Positions 12,187 to 23,390 of a DNA stretch of 64,000 bases are shown piece by piece. The position numbers and the translations under genes were made by a program. The stretch is from assembly GCA_026874595.1 (NCBI GenBank), contig CM049313.1:73524659-73588658 (forward strand), in the 5' to 3' direction. The stretch is from Sipunculus nudus. Lineage: Eukaryota; Annelida; Sipuncula; Golfingiida; Sipunculidae. Each line of letters starts with the position of its first letter. The first letter of the stretch is position 1. Under the pieces are notes generated by a model. That model saw nothing but the letters and a program-made list of their open reading frames with translations, was not told the origin of the DNA and did not search any database.

Positions 12187-12445
12187 TTTTTGCCTCCGCC
12201 AGGAGGATATGCGTTCATCATCGTTCTTGTGTGTGTTTGTGTGTTTGTGTGTTTGTTCACAACATAACTCACGAACGGAATCTAATGACATTATGAGGAC
12301 ATTGAAGAATCGACTAGATTTTGGTGTGGATTCGGCACATGATCCGGATTCAGGAACGTCATCAATGAATATTCATAAATTTACAGTCATTTACGACGAA
12401 TGCACATTGGAATATGGGCCGAATAAGGGAATGCAAATACGCATC
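12187..12445 (+). repeat. Dispersed repeat family B, copy 1
   Basis: Begins GCCTCCGCCAGGAGGATATGCG, a short self-complementary end, runs through a GTGTGTTTGT tract, then ACATAACTCACGAACGGAATCT, GATTTTGGTGTGGATTCGG, and ends near GGGCCGAATAAGGGAATGCA. Related copies start near 18243, 29630 and 31060 on the plus strand and lie on the minus strand at 42541-42672 and 62613-62836. A 137-residue frame over it is repeat-derived. Confidence 0.65.
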
Positions 12446-13043
12446 AATTCAATAAAAACACATGCACCGAAAGCACACCAGGTATACATAACTTTTTATT
12501 GAAGGGTTAGCTTCCCTATAACGTCTCCCATTGCCATAATTGATCCAGTTATCTTGTTTTTAATTCATGAATTGGCACGCTTGGGGATCGGTGAAGCAAG
12601 GTCTCTGCGAAACCGAGCCAGCGACCTGGATCCTAGTGAGATCACAAGGGAGTGCATAATCAAACAATATAAAAGACAACAAAATATAATATGATACCCG
12701 AATTTTTCCATATTGATAAAATTGAAATTTAATAACATGACTCTGTCCTTTATATTTAGATATTACCTGTGTACCATTGTTGTTACGTTTGGAGTCCACA
12801 GCGATAAAAGTATCGTTCACAAAGTAGCTCCCGTCGCAGTTAGCCGAACGTTTACAACTGCATGTTTGTGTCACGTAACAAGTTGGACAGGTGGCATTGC
12901 TCAAGGCGTCATTACGTGGTTCGGAGAGATTTCAAACCACAACTCAAACGTACTTAAGCTCATTTAAGTAATAAGAAAACATAAAAGTACCAGAATATTG
13001 TACCACTTTTATGACAATGTTCATATATAATAATTTTATTTGT

Positions 13044-13442
13044 TAGGGCAGTACAATACTTTATCACAAGATTCGATACGTATCGATAATAACCACAGTA
13101 CGATACACGATACTAAACATATATTTGATGTATTTTATTAGAATCAAAGCGGAATTTCCCTTGGATTTGAAAATTCAGATATAGCTTGCTCACATAAAGT
13201 TTTATTTCCAAACAATTAATAACAAATATTTCAAAACTGTTAGCTAGTCAGATGCCGCTCCACTCGGAGCACAACATTTCAGTTTAAATGCTTTACATGG
13301 CGCTGATATTTATTTTCAAATGCCTGATGTAGATTCCATTGGCTGCTCAGATATCGTAAACGAATTGATACAGAAACAACTGACGATACCAGACAACATC
13401 AAATTTCGTATCGCGATGTATAGGTGAATTGATACAGCCCTG
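13044..13442. mobile_element. hAT-like non-autonomous element
   Basis: The right end, read inward, is CAGGGCTGTATCAATTC and the left end is TAGGGCAGTACAATAC. These imperfect inverted termini of the CAGGG type are typical of hAT elements, with internal CGATACG repeats. The 8 bases outside each end agree at five of eight positions, consistent with an eroded 8-bp target duplication. There is no transposase. Confidence 0.5.
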
Positions 13443-13449
13443 GTGCTTG

Positions 13450-14140
13450 TGTATTCGGGCAAAAGGTGCGGACTGAACCGTCTGGAGGCTTGGAAGTTTT
13501 CCTTTCCGCAGAGGGTATAAACAAAATATTGATGCCAATGGGCCGCTTTCATTTAGTTTTCAAAGTTCTGTTTTTTCACCCCCTGTTCAGCCATGTGTGT
13601 GCGTAAAAATCGTCGTGAAATTCACTGCTTTATCAGATCGTTTGATACGCAATCTCAGGGATTATTGGACCGTGATCCTGTCGGTACAACAGTCATATAC
13701 AACTGACAATGGACACGCTCCTCACAATTTCACACAAACATGTCGCAGAGCAGAATAACGTATATCTGGATACAAGGTATCTTCATGCGCAAGTGTCTCT
13801 CTCTGTTTGGTACGATCCCTTGCAGGACACTTTAAGGAATAAAGCTGGCAAAATTGGCGACTTCTCTGCACAACTCATTGCCAAGCTTATTGCACAGCTG
13901 GTGCACTGCAGGCCAAACTATAGAATTATTTTCTTACGTCTAACATAATAACAATCTATTATAATTTGATAGCATTTTTGTATCAGAAAACAAAATAGGA
14001 AGTCAAAAAATAATATATTATAATACAAAATAACACCGCCTTTTGACACCCAGAATACTTCCAACTCTACCTATATGGCATATCCACAGATCTTGGCAAT
14101 GACCGATAAAACCTATTAATATAGTATATATTTCAGGTTC
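13450..14140. other. Intergenic, no gene recognised
   Basis: Unique-looking AT-rich sequence with one 79-residue frame of no recognisable content. Confidence 0.35.
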
Positions 14141-14375
14141 AAAGTAACGGATGTATCAGCCTGAAATGTTGCATGTCCACCCCCCCCCCCCCCCCCCGGG
14201 TAGATTTCTCAAACACAAGGCTGGTGGCGCCAACTACAATCACATAATTGTAGAAAACTGTCAGCCATTTATCTCGGGAGTGGTTCAACATATCCACCCA
14301 AAATTTTGCATGTCTATTGATCGTGGACAGCTTTCTCATACACAAGACAGGTGGCGCCATCTACGATCATGTTTT
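14140..14375 (-). repeat. Isolated copies of the GGTGGCGCC satellite monomer
   Basis: Read on the minus strand, two monomers carry GATGGCGCCACCTGTC and GTTGGCGCCACCAG, each followed by ATGAGAAAGCTGTC-like and CATGCAAAATTT-like segments. This is the same order as in the array at 32.6-40 kb. The dyads are about 126 bp apart. A poly-C tract (14180-14197) interrupts the second copy. Confidence 0.7.
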
Positions 14376-14379
14376 CGTA

Positions 14380-15550
14380 AAATACATTTATTATTTTGAA
14401 GCCCACAAAACCTAACCAGCAGAGATAGCGAGGCAACTGATCTTTTTATTACTTCCTTCGTAACATGCGTGAAAGGACCATACGCGAGTCAATTTATTTG
14501 TTCCATTTTCAATGAATAATGCATGGAATACCTGAAACGGGGCCAGTTTTCTATATATTAATTGGAAACGTTGGTTTTATGAAGAAAAAAAAAACAGCCC
14601 TAATTTTACCAAAGAATTCTTTCTTTTATGGTGAACTCCAATACAAAATCACCAAAATGCCTCCCCCCCCCCCCCCCCCCCCCAACCCCACCCCATCCCG
14701 CTAGGTCCGTCACTGGAAAAATCATACACAGTCAGTGGACAGATACGAAGTTATTTGAGTTTTTTGATTGGCTAGGTCCGCAAGCCATGTGGTTCAAGGT
14801 TAGTATTAACAGGAAGTTATTAATCTTTCTAGGTCTTTTCTTCCTAATGTCATCGAAACCTGGCACAAACAGCCATTATAACATGCCGTCATCAGGTGCT
14901 AAAGTTGAATATATCTCATTATATTTTGAAAAGACGACAGCCGTCCTATAGCAACAGAGGACGCGCTTTCTGAATTGGTTGATATGTTTACTAACGGAGT
15001 CTTCGAATGGTGACACCGCTGACGAACCAACGTTTCAGCCAGTCACGCACTTACTTCAAATATATCCCGAAACCGATGTGAACTGGCTGTCGGACCGAGC
15101 GATGGGATCGTCTTTCCTGTCTATACCAAATATTGAGTAAATAATACGGACATGGACAGTAAAGTGTAAAACAGTAGGAAATATCAGATAAGTAATAGTT
15201 GTAATGAAATTACCCAAATAGTAACAAATATAAACGAAATCTACACCAATAGCAATTCAACGCCTGTGCATGAATGAAACGTAGGCCTATGTAGTACCGC
15301 TATTGACCACAGGCGGCAGCACCTGCTGTTTGTTTGCGTGACTCCGAAAACCCCATTACAATGGCATTGACCTATTACAGGTCTGCGTGGATATATATGG
15401 TTATGGTTAAAAACGGGTATCTTTCTTATGTTCGTATATCTATATCATTGATGTCATAAATCGACATCAGCGTAAAGAAAAGCTTTCATTGGAAAACTTT
15501 ACTTTTGGCTTAGGACAGATTTTGTACAAACTGGAGGACCATGCATGCGC
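14380..15550. other. Intergenic with poly-C tract, no gene recognised
   Basis: Contains a run of about 21 C at 14663-14683. Short frames through it encode poly-Pro and are artefacts. The remainder shows no element ends or RNA genes that I recognise. Confidence 0.35.
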
Positions 15551-15555
15551 AGTAA

Positions 15556-16258
15556 TGCCCTTCTCACACTGGCGTGAAATGACGCGCGCCTAGTGGCGCT
15601 AACTTCAACGCCTATTATCTCACAGTTAGCGCCGTTTTATACGCCATGCAAAGTAGTGATGGCGTTGGTTGGGGATGACTGGCGTTAATTTACGTGAGTC
15701 AACGTGGGTCAAAGCCAAAATTTGCGCCAGTCATCGCATAATATGGCGTTGATCCACGTTGACTCGCGTTGTTTTTTAACGTCTGCGCGGGTTCGGGTCG
15801 GCGTCTGGCGCTTATACTACATAGTGTCTTTTTGGCTGTTTCCTATTGCTTGCGATGTCATCTGTTTTGCCTGTTGGGTGGGAGGAGTCCTTTGACACGT
15901 TGGACGATGACACGTTGGAGGATTTAGCTATTATGGTCACGCTGAGGTGCTGTGGGTCAAGTCCTGGCTCACCCGTCGACATCAGCTTGGAGCATACGAT
16001 GGCTTGATGGTAGAGCTATTTTCCCGCTTTTTTTTTTAGGCGTTGACCTGCAATGATAGGCGATGACACAAAATGATTGGCGTTGACGTGCGTCTATAGG
16101 CGCTAAAAGTGAACATTTTTTTAACATTCCCAAAACTTGGCGTAGACCGGGAGAGTAGTGAGGTTACTGGCGATGACCCGGGTTAACCCCTTGGGATAAC
16201 CGGCGTTGAAGTTAGCGCCACTAGGCGCGCGTCATTTCACGCCAGTGTGAGAAGGGCA
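15556..16258. mobile_element. Young MITE with perfect 57-bp TIRs and TAA target duplication
   Basis: A 703-bp element. Left TIR 15556-15612 (starts TGCCCTTCTCACACTGGCG) and right TIR 16202-16258 are exact reverse complements over 57 bp by eye. TAA lies just outside both ends (15553-15555, 16259-16261). The interior holds many GGCGTTGAC-like words in both orientations, typical of subterminal repeats. No transposase frame is present. The TWA duplication suggests a PIF/Harbinger-type source. Perfect TIR identity implies recent insertion. Confidence 0.9.
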
Positions 16259-16399
16259 TAACAGAGTAGGTCAACGTGGAGGTAAGCGATCTCTGGTGTG
16301 ATTATTAGGTTTTATCTTACTGTGAAACACATGAGCAGATTATAGATTACACAAAGTCGGCAGACGTTAACTCAATAAAATTTCCGCATTTACAGACTT

Positions 16400-16421
16400 G
16401 TACATGTACATGTACATGTAC
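16400..16421. repeat. Short (TACATG)n run
   Basis: About four head-to-tail copies of the self-complementary hexamer TACATG/ACATGT. Confidence 0.85.
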
Positions 16422-16548
16422 TTTTCTATAGGCTGGTGGCGCGCCGGGCCCTCTATTTTAACAGCAGATTAAAAAATATATATATTTTACAAAGATTGGT
16501 TAAATGATTATAATAATCTAAACAGGCATTTTCCATGGCTCAGATTAT

Positions 16549-16703
16549 GAAGGTCGGTAGTCTCTAGAAGAGGGTAACCGGAGGACCCTAAAATAAACCA
16601 CCGACCATCACGGTCGACAAGTCCACTCTCACAACTACGCCGGGCATCGAACCTGGATCACCAGTGAAGAGAGCCGCGCTTGTCACCACTGGACTATGCT
16701 TGC
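16549..16703 (-). repeat. tRNA-derived SINE, second family
   Basis: On the minus strand the head reads ATAGTCCAGTGGTGACAAG (A box) and GATCCAGGTTCGATGCCCGG (B box), with spacing normal for a tRNA. A body with GACCGTGATGGTCGGTGG and GGGTCCTCCGGTTACCC follows. The body differs from the SINE at 6335-6456. Confidence 0.6.
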
Positions 16704-16729
16704 TTACTCATTAATCCAACGCATAGAAT

Positions 16730-18240
16730 AAAAGATTAAAAAAGGTGCACATATTAGCTGGATAGATATTCCAATCAATTTATCTTTTTATTATGTCCAT
16801 GACCAGCAGGTGGCACTGTACATTCGATGAGAATGAAGAAGGTCGTAGGATAAGAACAATTTGAAATAAGAAAGTTATTTAATATTTTATATAATTAATA
16901 ATGTGTTCTACAGCCTTTGATGTTACTTCAGAATGGGAAACTTATGAAAATAGTTAATAAAATGTCAATGTATGTCTTCAAGACATGATGGATTCTAGCA
17001 GAATTTTTCTGTTTAGATGTTTGTCAAAGTCCGCAACAGGAGATAGGGGGCACTATTGCTGTACCATGCTAGAGAGCTTCCAATAAAGGTTAAAAACACA
17101 CAATTCACCCTGACACAAAAAGGCTCGTTTCTTCTTTGAAGAATTTTTTTTGTCTTTCTTGGCAATCGAAAAGGGGTATTACCATTGATATGAGATAGTG
17201 ATCAAATCTGTCAAAAGATCATATCAGGTATATGTTGTCCTTGAGATTATTTGTCTGTATGCTTTGTTATCAATATCAAACGATTCGGGTACAAACGTCC
17301 CAGAACGAATGGACCGGATACAGCTCTAGTTCAGTGTGACATATTGTCTCTGCTAGGCCACACCAAAACAATTATAGATGTTTACCATCTCCTAGAATTC
17401 ACTTGAAGCTTCTATCACCCCCGCCCCCCAAATATACCTGGGCTGGCTTGGTATCACATTTTGATTTTGCATCAAACCAATGATCTTAGGGATCGCGGGT
17501 TTGAGACATAGAGCTGCATGAAAAATGCGACACCACGCTCTCATTTGTCTGATTACAGATCTTTGCCCGTGTCAGACTTTGAGTTCGATTGCATCATTTT
17601 CATAATTATTGCCCATTGCATCCATCCTGCAATTAGATGTATCCGTATTTTTGGTCCCGCAGTCTTATTCAATTTATTTTTTTTTGTTTGTGTGGCGTTT
17701 CACACTCATGCAACACCAAGCGAGAACGTATGCGTCAGTACACGTTTGATTTGAGATGCGTTATCACAATGCATAACGGGCATGATTTGAATCACAGCTA
17801 TAGTGGTTGTAAAGTGTGGCGCGTGCTAACGATCCGTTACCCATGCTGAGTCATCTTAATGACTATCCTATACGGATATCACGCATATATACAATCAGTA
17901 ACAAATTTATGACGTCATTTATAGAATAATTTATTGTTCAATGTGAGATAACACCCCGGAATTGTAAACCTGAAGTATATAATCATATTAAACGGCACTT
18001 CTAAAAACAGGTGTAAGACATTAAAATATACAAAAGGTACACTTAGTCTCATCATTGCTTTTCAGTGTGTTCATTTGTTCTTTAAACATTTCTTAAATAT
18101 GGTTTTTAACTTCTTTCGGTAAATATTGATTTTCTTTTCTGTTAGAGTGCAGACACATGTTGACCTAGTTCCTCAAAAGGTAATTCATCAACAATCTGAG
18201 GATATTCTATGATATCCGCAATATGTGTTTAATATGGGTT
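16730..18240. other. Intergenic, no gene recognised
   Basis: AT-rich, with spurious short frames only. No element ends or RNA genes recognised. Confidence 0.35.
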
Positions 18241-18242
18241 AG

Positions 18243-18620
18243 CCCAAGTTTATTACCCCAGCCAGGAGGGTACAAGCGTTAATTTCCGTTCGTGTGTGTG
18301 TGTGTGTGTGTGTTTGTATGATTGTTCCCAAAATAACCCTCGCAGTTATGAACGGAATTCCATGAAATTCTCAGGGCACCTTGGAGACAGGCCAGTGAAG
18401 AGTCGTATGGATTTTGGTGTGGGTTCAGCTCCTAATCCGGATCATTTGCAGTCACTTGTGCCGTGTGTAAATACGGACCGAATAAGTGAATGCTACACTT
18501 ATAATGGGCACCAATGAACCTGGCATTTCTGGCAAATAAGATAATAAAAATACGGGTTGCGGAGTAACCAAAATATTAGGAACGCCCACATGACAGAGGC
18601 CTGCATTCCTGAAAAATGCA
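18243..18620 (+). repeat. Dispersed repeat family B, copy 2
   Basis: Shares with 12187-12445 the order CCAGGAGGGTA, (GT)n, CAGTTATGAACGGAATTCCATGAAATTCTCAGGG, GATTTTGGTGTGGGTTC, GAATAAGTGAATGC, ending near GCCTGCATTCCTGAAAAATGCA. The open frames across it are repeat-derived. Confidence 0.65.
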
Positions 18621-18624
18621 TATT

Positions 18625-19860
18625 TATAGTTTTTAGATGAATTCAGCGAGTCGCAATCAGCCAGGTTATGAATATGTATAAGCACCTAAGAAGATGATCT
18701 TCAAAAAGACCACTGGTGGAATTGTTTCAAAATAGACATCTAAAACATTTTAGTATCGTCTAGTGTTATCCAGCAGAGATACAGTTTTATGACTGCCTGT
18801 TGTGGCCGCTTAGCGCACCACATGTGGGTTTACGGATACAATAGCTTATCCTACCAGTTTATGAAGACCAGTTTATAGAGTTCCGTCCCAAATATTAATT
18901 AATGAAGAGTGGCTAACCTAGGCTATTATTAATACATAACACAAAAACACGCCCATGCATGACAGTGAATATTTTGTTGCACAGGCCTTAGGAATAACAA
19001 TTTGTAAATTAATAAGCAACAGATAAGACGTAAGAATAATTTTAAATCAAACCCTACCTACCATTTTTATAATCAAAGTATATTTGTTGATGATCTACTT
19101 TTGTAATGTCTGACTCCATGAATCTCATAATATGTTAAGGTACCCACTAAATAAACATTTTAGGGTTCGTTTGAATCATTGTCGGTACATATATTTATCT
19201 AAATTTCAAAAGTAAGAAAGGTAATAATATGGAAGGTAAGAAAGATAATTCGCCATTAAACTGTGTTTATTTATTTTGTTTCGGCATTGAAATTCACTTT
19301 ATCTTTACTTAACTTTATACAAAATGAGTAACCTCATCTGGATCTATGTTCTTCTTGTGCATTGCCTTGTGATGTAACAAAATAGCCGCGTGATATACCG
19401 GTCTAAACATGGGGAGGGCCTTAGACCCTGATTCAGAGTAATAATTACCTACTCTCTGCCTTAATACGCAAACGTAGTTGTAGACAGGGGGCGCTGCGAT
19501 AGTCCCTTAAAGATAATTTGAAATATATCTGGATTTATGGAGAAATAAGGAAAATGCCCCCCTTAGGACACATTTTACATTACCTTTGCAAGACCCAAAA
19601 ACTTGCATATCCGAGACTTGGCCGCAGAGGAGTTTGATGACAAGTACCTAGTACGCCCACCGTCCATTATAATATAGATTCTTATGTTATTTGTGCCATG
19701 AAATATTCGCATTCTGTCAATCTACACAAGTCAATTTGCAAAAAGGGAATACTGGGACCATTCTGTCACACAGGCTAGAAATGTGTATAGGAGATTTTAA
19801 TGTTAGCAACTTGATTTTATACAGGTACTTGCAATCCAGAACTTGGCAGAACTTTGAGTG
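18625..19860. other. Intergenic, no gene recognised
   Basis: AT-rich sequence without coding or RNA features that I recognise. Confidence 0.35.
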
Positions 19861-19865
19861 CATGT

Positions 19866-20198
19866 AATATGGTTTATTAATAATCTTCTTTCCCCTTTCT
19901 ATTCCTCACTTCTTTTCCATCTCCTTTAATGTGGTATAATAACAGTCTTCTACTTGACCTTTTCCATACCTTTCCTCGTTTCCATCTACCATTAATGTAG
20001 TATAAAAATAATCTTCTTTCCCTCTTTCCCTTTCCTATTCCTCATCTCTTTCCGTCTACTGTTAATGTGGTTTACTAAATATCTTCTTCTTTACCTCTTC
20101 CATAATCCTCTTCTGTTTAGTCTACTATTAATGGGGTAAAGCAATCTTCTTTCTCCTTTCCAACCTGCCCTTTTTTCTATCTATTATTAATGTGGTAC
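19866..20198. repeat. Pyrimidine-rich minisatellite, about 65-bp unit
   Basis: Five diverged head-to-tail copies, each with ATTAATGTGGTATAATAA-like sequence followed by TCTTCTTTCC-rich pyrimidines and CCATCTAC. One strand is almost pure pyrimidine over long stretches. Confidence 0.8.
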
Positions 20199-20528
20199 AA
20201 ATCAGACCGTTTTCGGTGTCTCTTACGACGCACGGTGGCGCTCCACTTTTGCTCCTGATTAGTGTTGAGATAACATTTATGAGGCCCGTATTGGTGGCTG
20301 AAACTCATATATATCTTCTGAAATCCTAAGTTTTTGGGACATCTGTGGACATGAAAATGGATTTTGGTTATACATTGTAATTTTTGCATTGTTTTTGTAT
20401 GCTCTCGCTCATCCAGGAACCGCTTGAGATAATAAACGTATCCCATAATGTATGTGGCTTAAACGCCATCATGTTCAGCACGCCATGGGACCCATTGGCC
20501 AAACGACAAGTGCGTATTGCAAAAACGA

Positions 20529-20564
20529 CCCCCCCCCCCCCCACGACCCCCCCCCCCCCCCCCC
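20529..20564. repeat. Two adjacent poly-C tracts
   Basis: Runs of about 14 and 18 C are separated by ACGA. Open frames on both strands through this point encode poly-Pro or poly-Gly and are artefacts. Confidence 0.9.
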
Positions 20565-20599
20565 GCACCATTCATCTTCCTCCCCCATAATCGGCCACT

Positions 20600-23320
20600 C
20601 TGAAACAGAACAAGAACTATCACATAACACAGACTACGGCTTTGGCGTTTAATGGGATTCTGGAAATAAACGCTAAAAGGATTATAGTCATTGAACAATT
20701 ACTTTTGACAAATGAAGTCAGATGACTTTTGTTCTGGCCTGATGCCAAATCATGTATATCTCACTGGTCCAGTTAATTACCTAGAGAGAACAAGAGCAAA
20801 CCACGCATGACCCTACATGCATGTGTGCCCTATTTGATATTATCATACTCAATTGTAATTCGTTTTTCACTGTTATTTGATCCTTTTGTGTGTGTGTTTG
20901 GGGGGAGTGCTGATCTAATCGAGATTCCATATAATAATAAAGACGGAAGTTTATCCAGATATTATGTACGGGCTGCACATGTTGATATTAAATGTTGTGA
21001 TGTTAGTACACTTAACGCGCATCAGCTGTCGTAAATAGTCGGTTGTAGATCACGGAGGTATGTATACTTTGAATAGATTATTAAATGTATCTCCAGATTT
21101 TCGTAGAATTACACGCCAGTGTAGATTTCCATGCATACTCTGTCCAATTATAAGTTTCTTAGATTGCTACACATATGTCGCAGTTGACATGGGTACGGTG
21201 AACAAGTTATAAATAAAAAAAAATAGCAAAACAATAAAAACTTCAGTTTATTAACAGATAGCTAGGTTCAAATATATCTTTCATATATAATAATGCAGGA
21301 AAAACCAACTGCAGAGTTTTGTCTTGTGTAACTTTTACGGAATTTCTTGTTATTTTGTCGTGCAGTTGAACTAGAGGCACTTAGCTATATTTAAAAGGCT
21401 GACCAGGAAGGAAATCAAAGTCCATCCGAATACAAGTAACTTAAATTTTACCGCAACCCATGCTCACTCAAAAGACTTTTAAATGGAGCATTATACAGGA
21501 TTTCTTGAAAATCGACATATTAATCAAATTTGAAATAAATAAAAATCCTCCGATTAAAGCAAGGTCACTTTACACCCAACTGTACGACAAATTGTATCGT
21601 TGCTAAAAATAATCTTCATTGTAAGTTAAATGGACTTTTAGACACATTTATATACTCTTCATACTTGAGGAATTTAATAAGCATGCTGTAGAAAGGCGCG
21701 TTAATTACATTCTCATCTATAACATTCCCCTATGATACAATAATTTCTACAATGCATTAAACTTTATTCCATTAAGGGGCATTATTCAGGCTTTAAGTAA
21801 TATAGTTTGATGAAAGTAAGAGCCATGATGTCTTAATCTAAGGATATGCTACACGAAACCGTTTGTTTGCGTTTGCATTTAAAGGTGTTTCCTTATAATA
21901 TACAATTTAGACACTTTTAACGGATTTGCTCATCGTTCAAAACAAACCATGTTTGGCAATAAAGGGGCATTTCCTACCAAGACATTTGTTTTTAGAATTT
22001 ATCAGCATTGCTACTGCAATCGGAATGTATACTCACTTTAAATAATTGTTTTTAGCCTGCAACCAAATGTATTTCTGCAAAATCATTGACTTGTATATAC
22101 TGTAAGTCTTTAACTTAATTTTCCAAAAGTAAGACATTATTGTTGCAATATAAGCGTATGCTCACCGACTGTTTGTTCGCAAGTTTGTTAAAGGATATAA
22201 CATACAACCAACACATGCAAATAAGTAGGGATTATATACCGAAAAATCATTAACTCATCAGGTATTATATCTGAACCCTGTTTTTCAGTGGTATGGATTA
22301 TCCATTTCCCTGATAATATAAATGCTTACCCAATAAAGCTTAGAAAAAATGAATGAGAAGGAAACATGCATAACATAATTTTTGTATTGTTAATACAGTT
22401 ACATTGTTAATATATTTTGTAACCTAAACATCTGCCGGATGGTTTCCAACGAAAGCAAAGGTGAGGGAGAAAGAGAAGAAAAATATAAAATGGTGTTTTT
22501 ATAGTATGCGGTGCCTAAAACTGAAATTTCTTTATTCACAACAATTTTATAATTTTTCAACCTATTTTACATTTCCCCTCTGTACATCCCAAGATTAAAG
22601 ATGAATTTAATGCATAAAATAAAAGGACTTATTCTCAGTTTTATGTCCAAGAATTACCAACCCCTAGACTGATGAAATAAAAATTTTACATTATTTAGAC
22701 CTCAGAGTAAACTGTCTGAAAAACAACAGCTGATTAATGACTTCAGTTGTCATCGGTGGGATTTTGATCTTGCATAAAATATTTATGAGTATGTAAAATA
22801 ATAAATAAATTGCTATTCTTGAAAAAAGGCAACCTATGCTTTCATTCTGATTAAGCAAGCCAGTTTTTATTTGTTTCAATGCAAATCACTCTTTAGAATT
22901 CAGTTCACATTTTATAAAAACAAAATCACCAAATGTCAATAGGCGCCTCGAAAGGAATGGCAAAGTATTGAGTACATATACTTGTTTAATACAATTCAAT
23001 AATGTTATTGGATAGCGATTTGTGAGAATAACATGTTCACAAAAATGTGTATTGCAGAAGTCGAGACATTTTTATTGTTTTGTCCGTTACGGTTTCTTTG
23101 GTTTATTTAACTATGTCTAGTAAATAAAATTTATATATGAATTTATATATCTCATTGCTGTAGGTCTGAACCACCTGGTCGTACAACTGGGCATGAAACG
23201 TCACACCGCAGCTGCCAATAGGCACACTTGGAAGTACCAAGACCAAGTTTGAACACCGCAACGGGGATAATATATACAAATTTATAACTGTGTACCTTAA
23301 CACAGAAGAAATGAAAATGG
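20600..23320. other. Intergenic, AT-rich, no gene recognised
   Basis: Long AT-rich stretch upstream of the second receptor with only spurious frames. It may contain the promoter and 5' untranslated exons of that gene, which I cannot delimit. Confidence 0.35.
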
Positions 23321-23333
23321 AAAGTGACTAACC

Positions 23334-23390
23334 ATGGCCTTTTTAGACGATCGCGTCTTTACGGTAGCAAATGAAGATGGCGGATTATAA
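23334..23390 (+). promoter_or_regulatory. Upstream ORF overlapping the receptor start codon
   Basis: An ATG in strong context (ACCATGG) at 23334 opens an 18-codon frame ending in TAA at 23388-23390, past the receptor ATG at 23371 and in another frame. If present in the mature transcript it would reduce initiation at the receptor start. Whether the mRNA includes it is unknown. Confidence 0.4.

Noticed and set aside
12089-12502. 137-residue frame
   Set aside because: It overlies dispersed repeat family B, and its RLDFGVDSA segment recurs in frames over other copies (18.3 and 31.1 kb).
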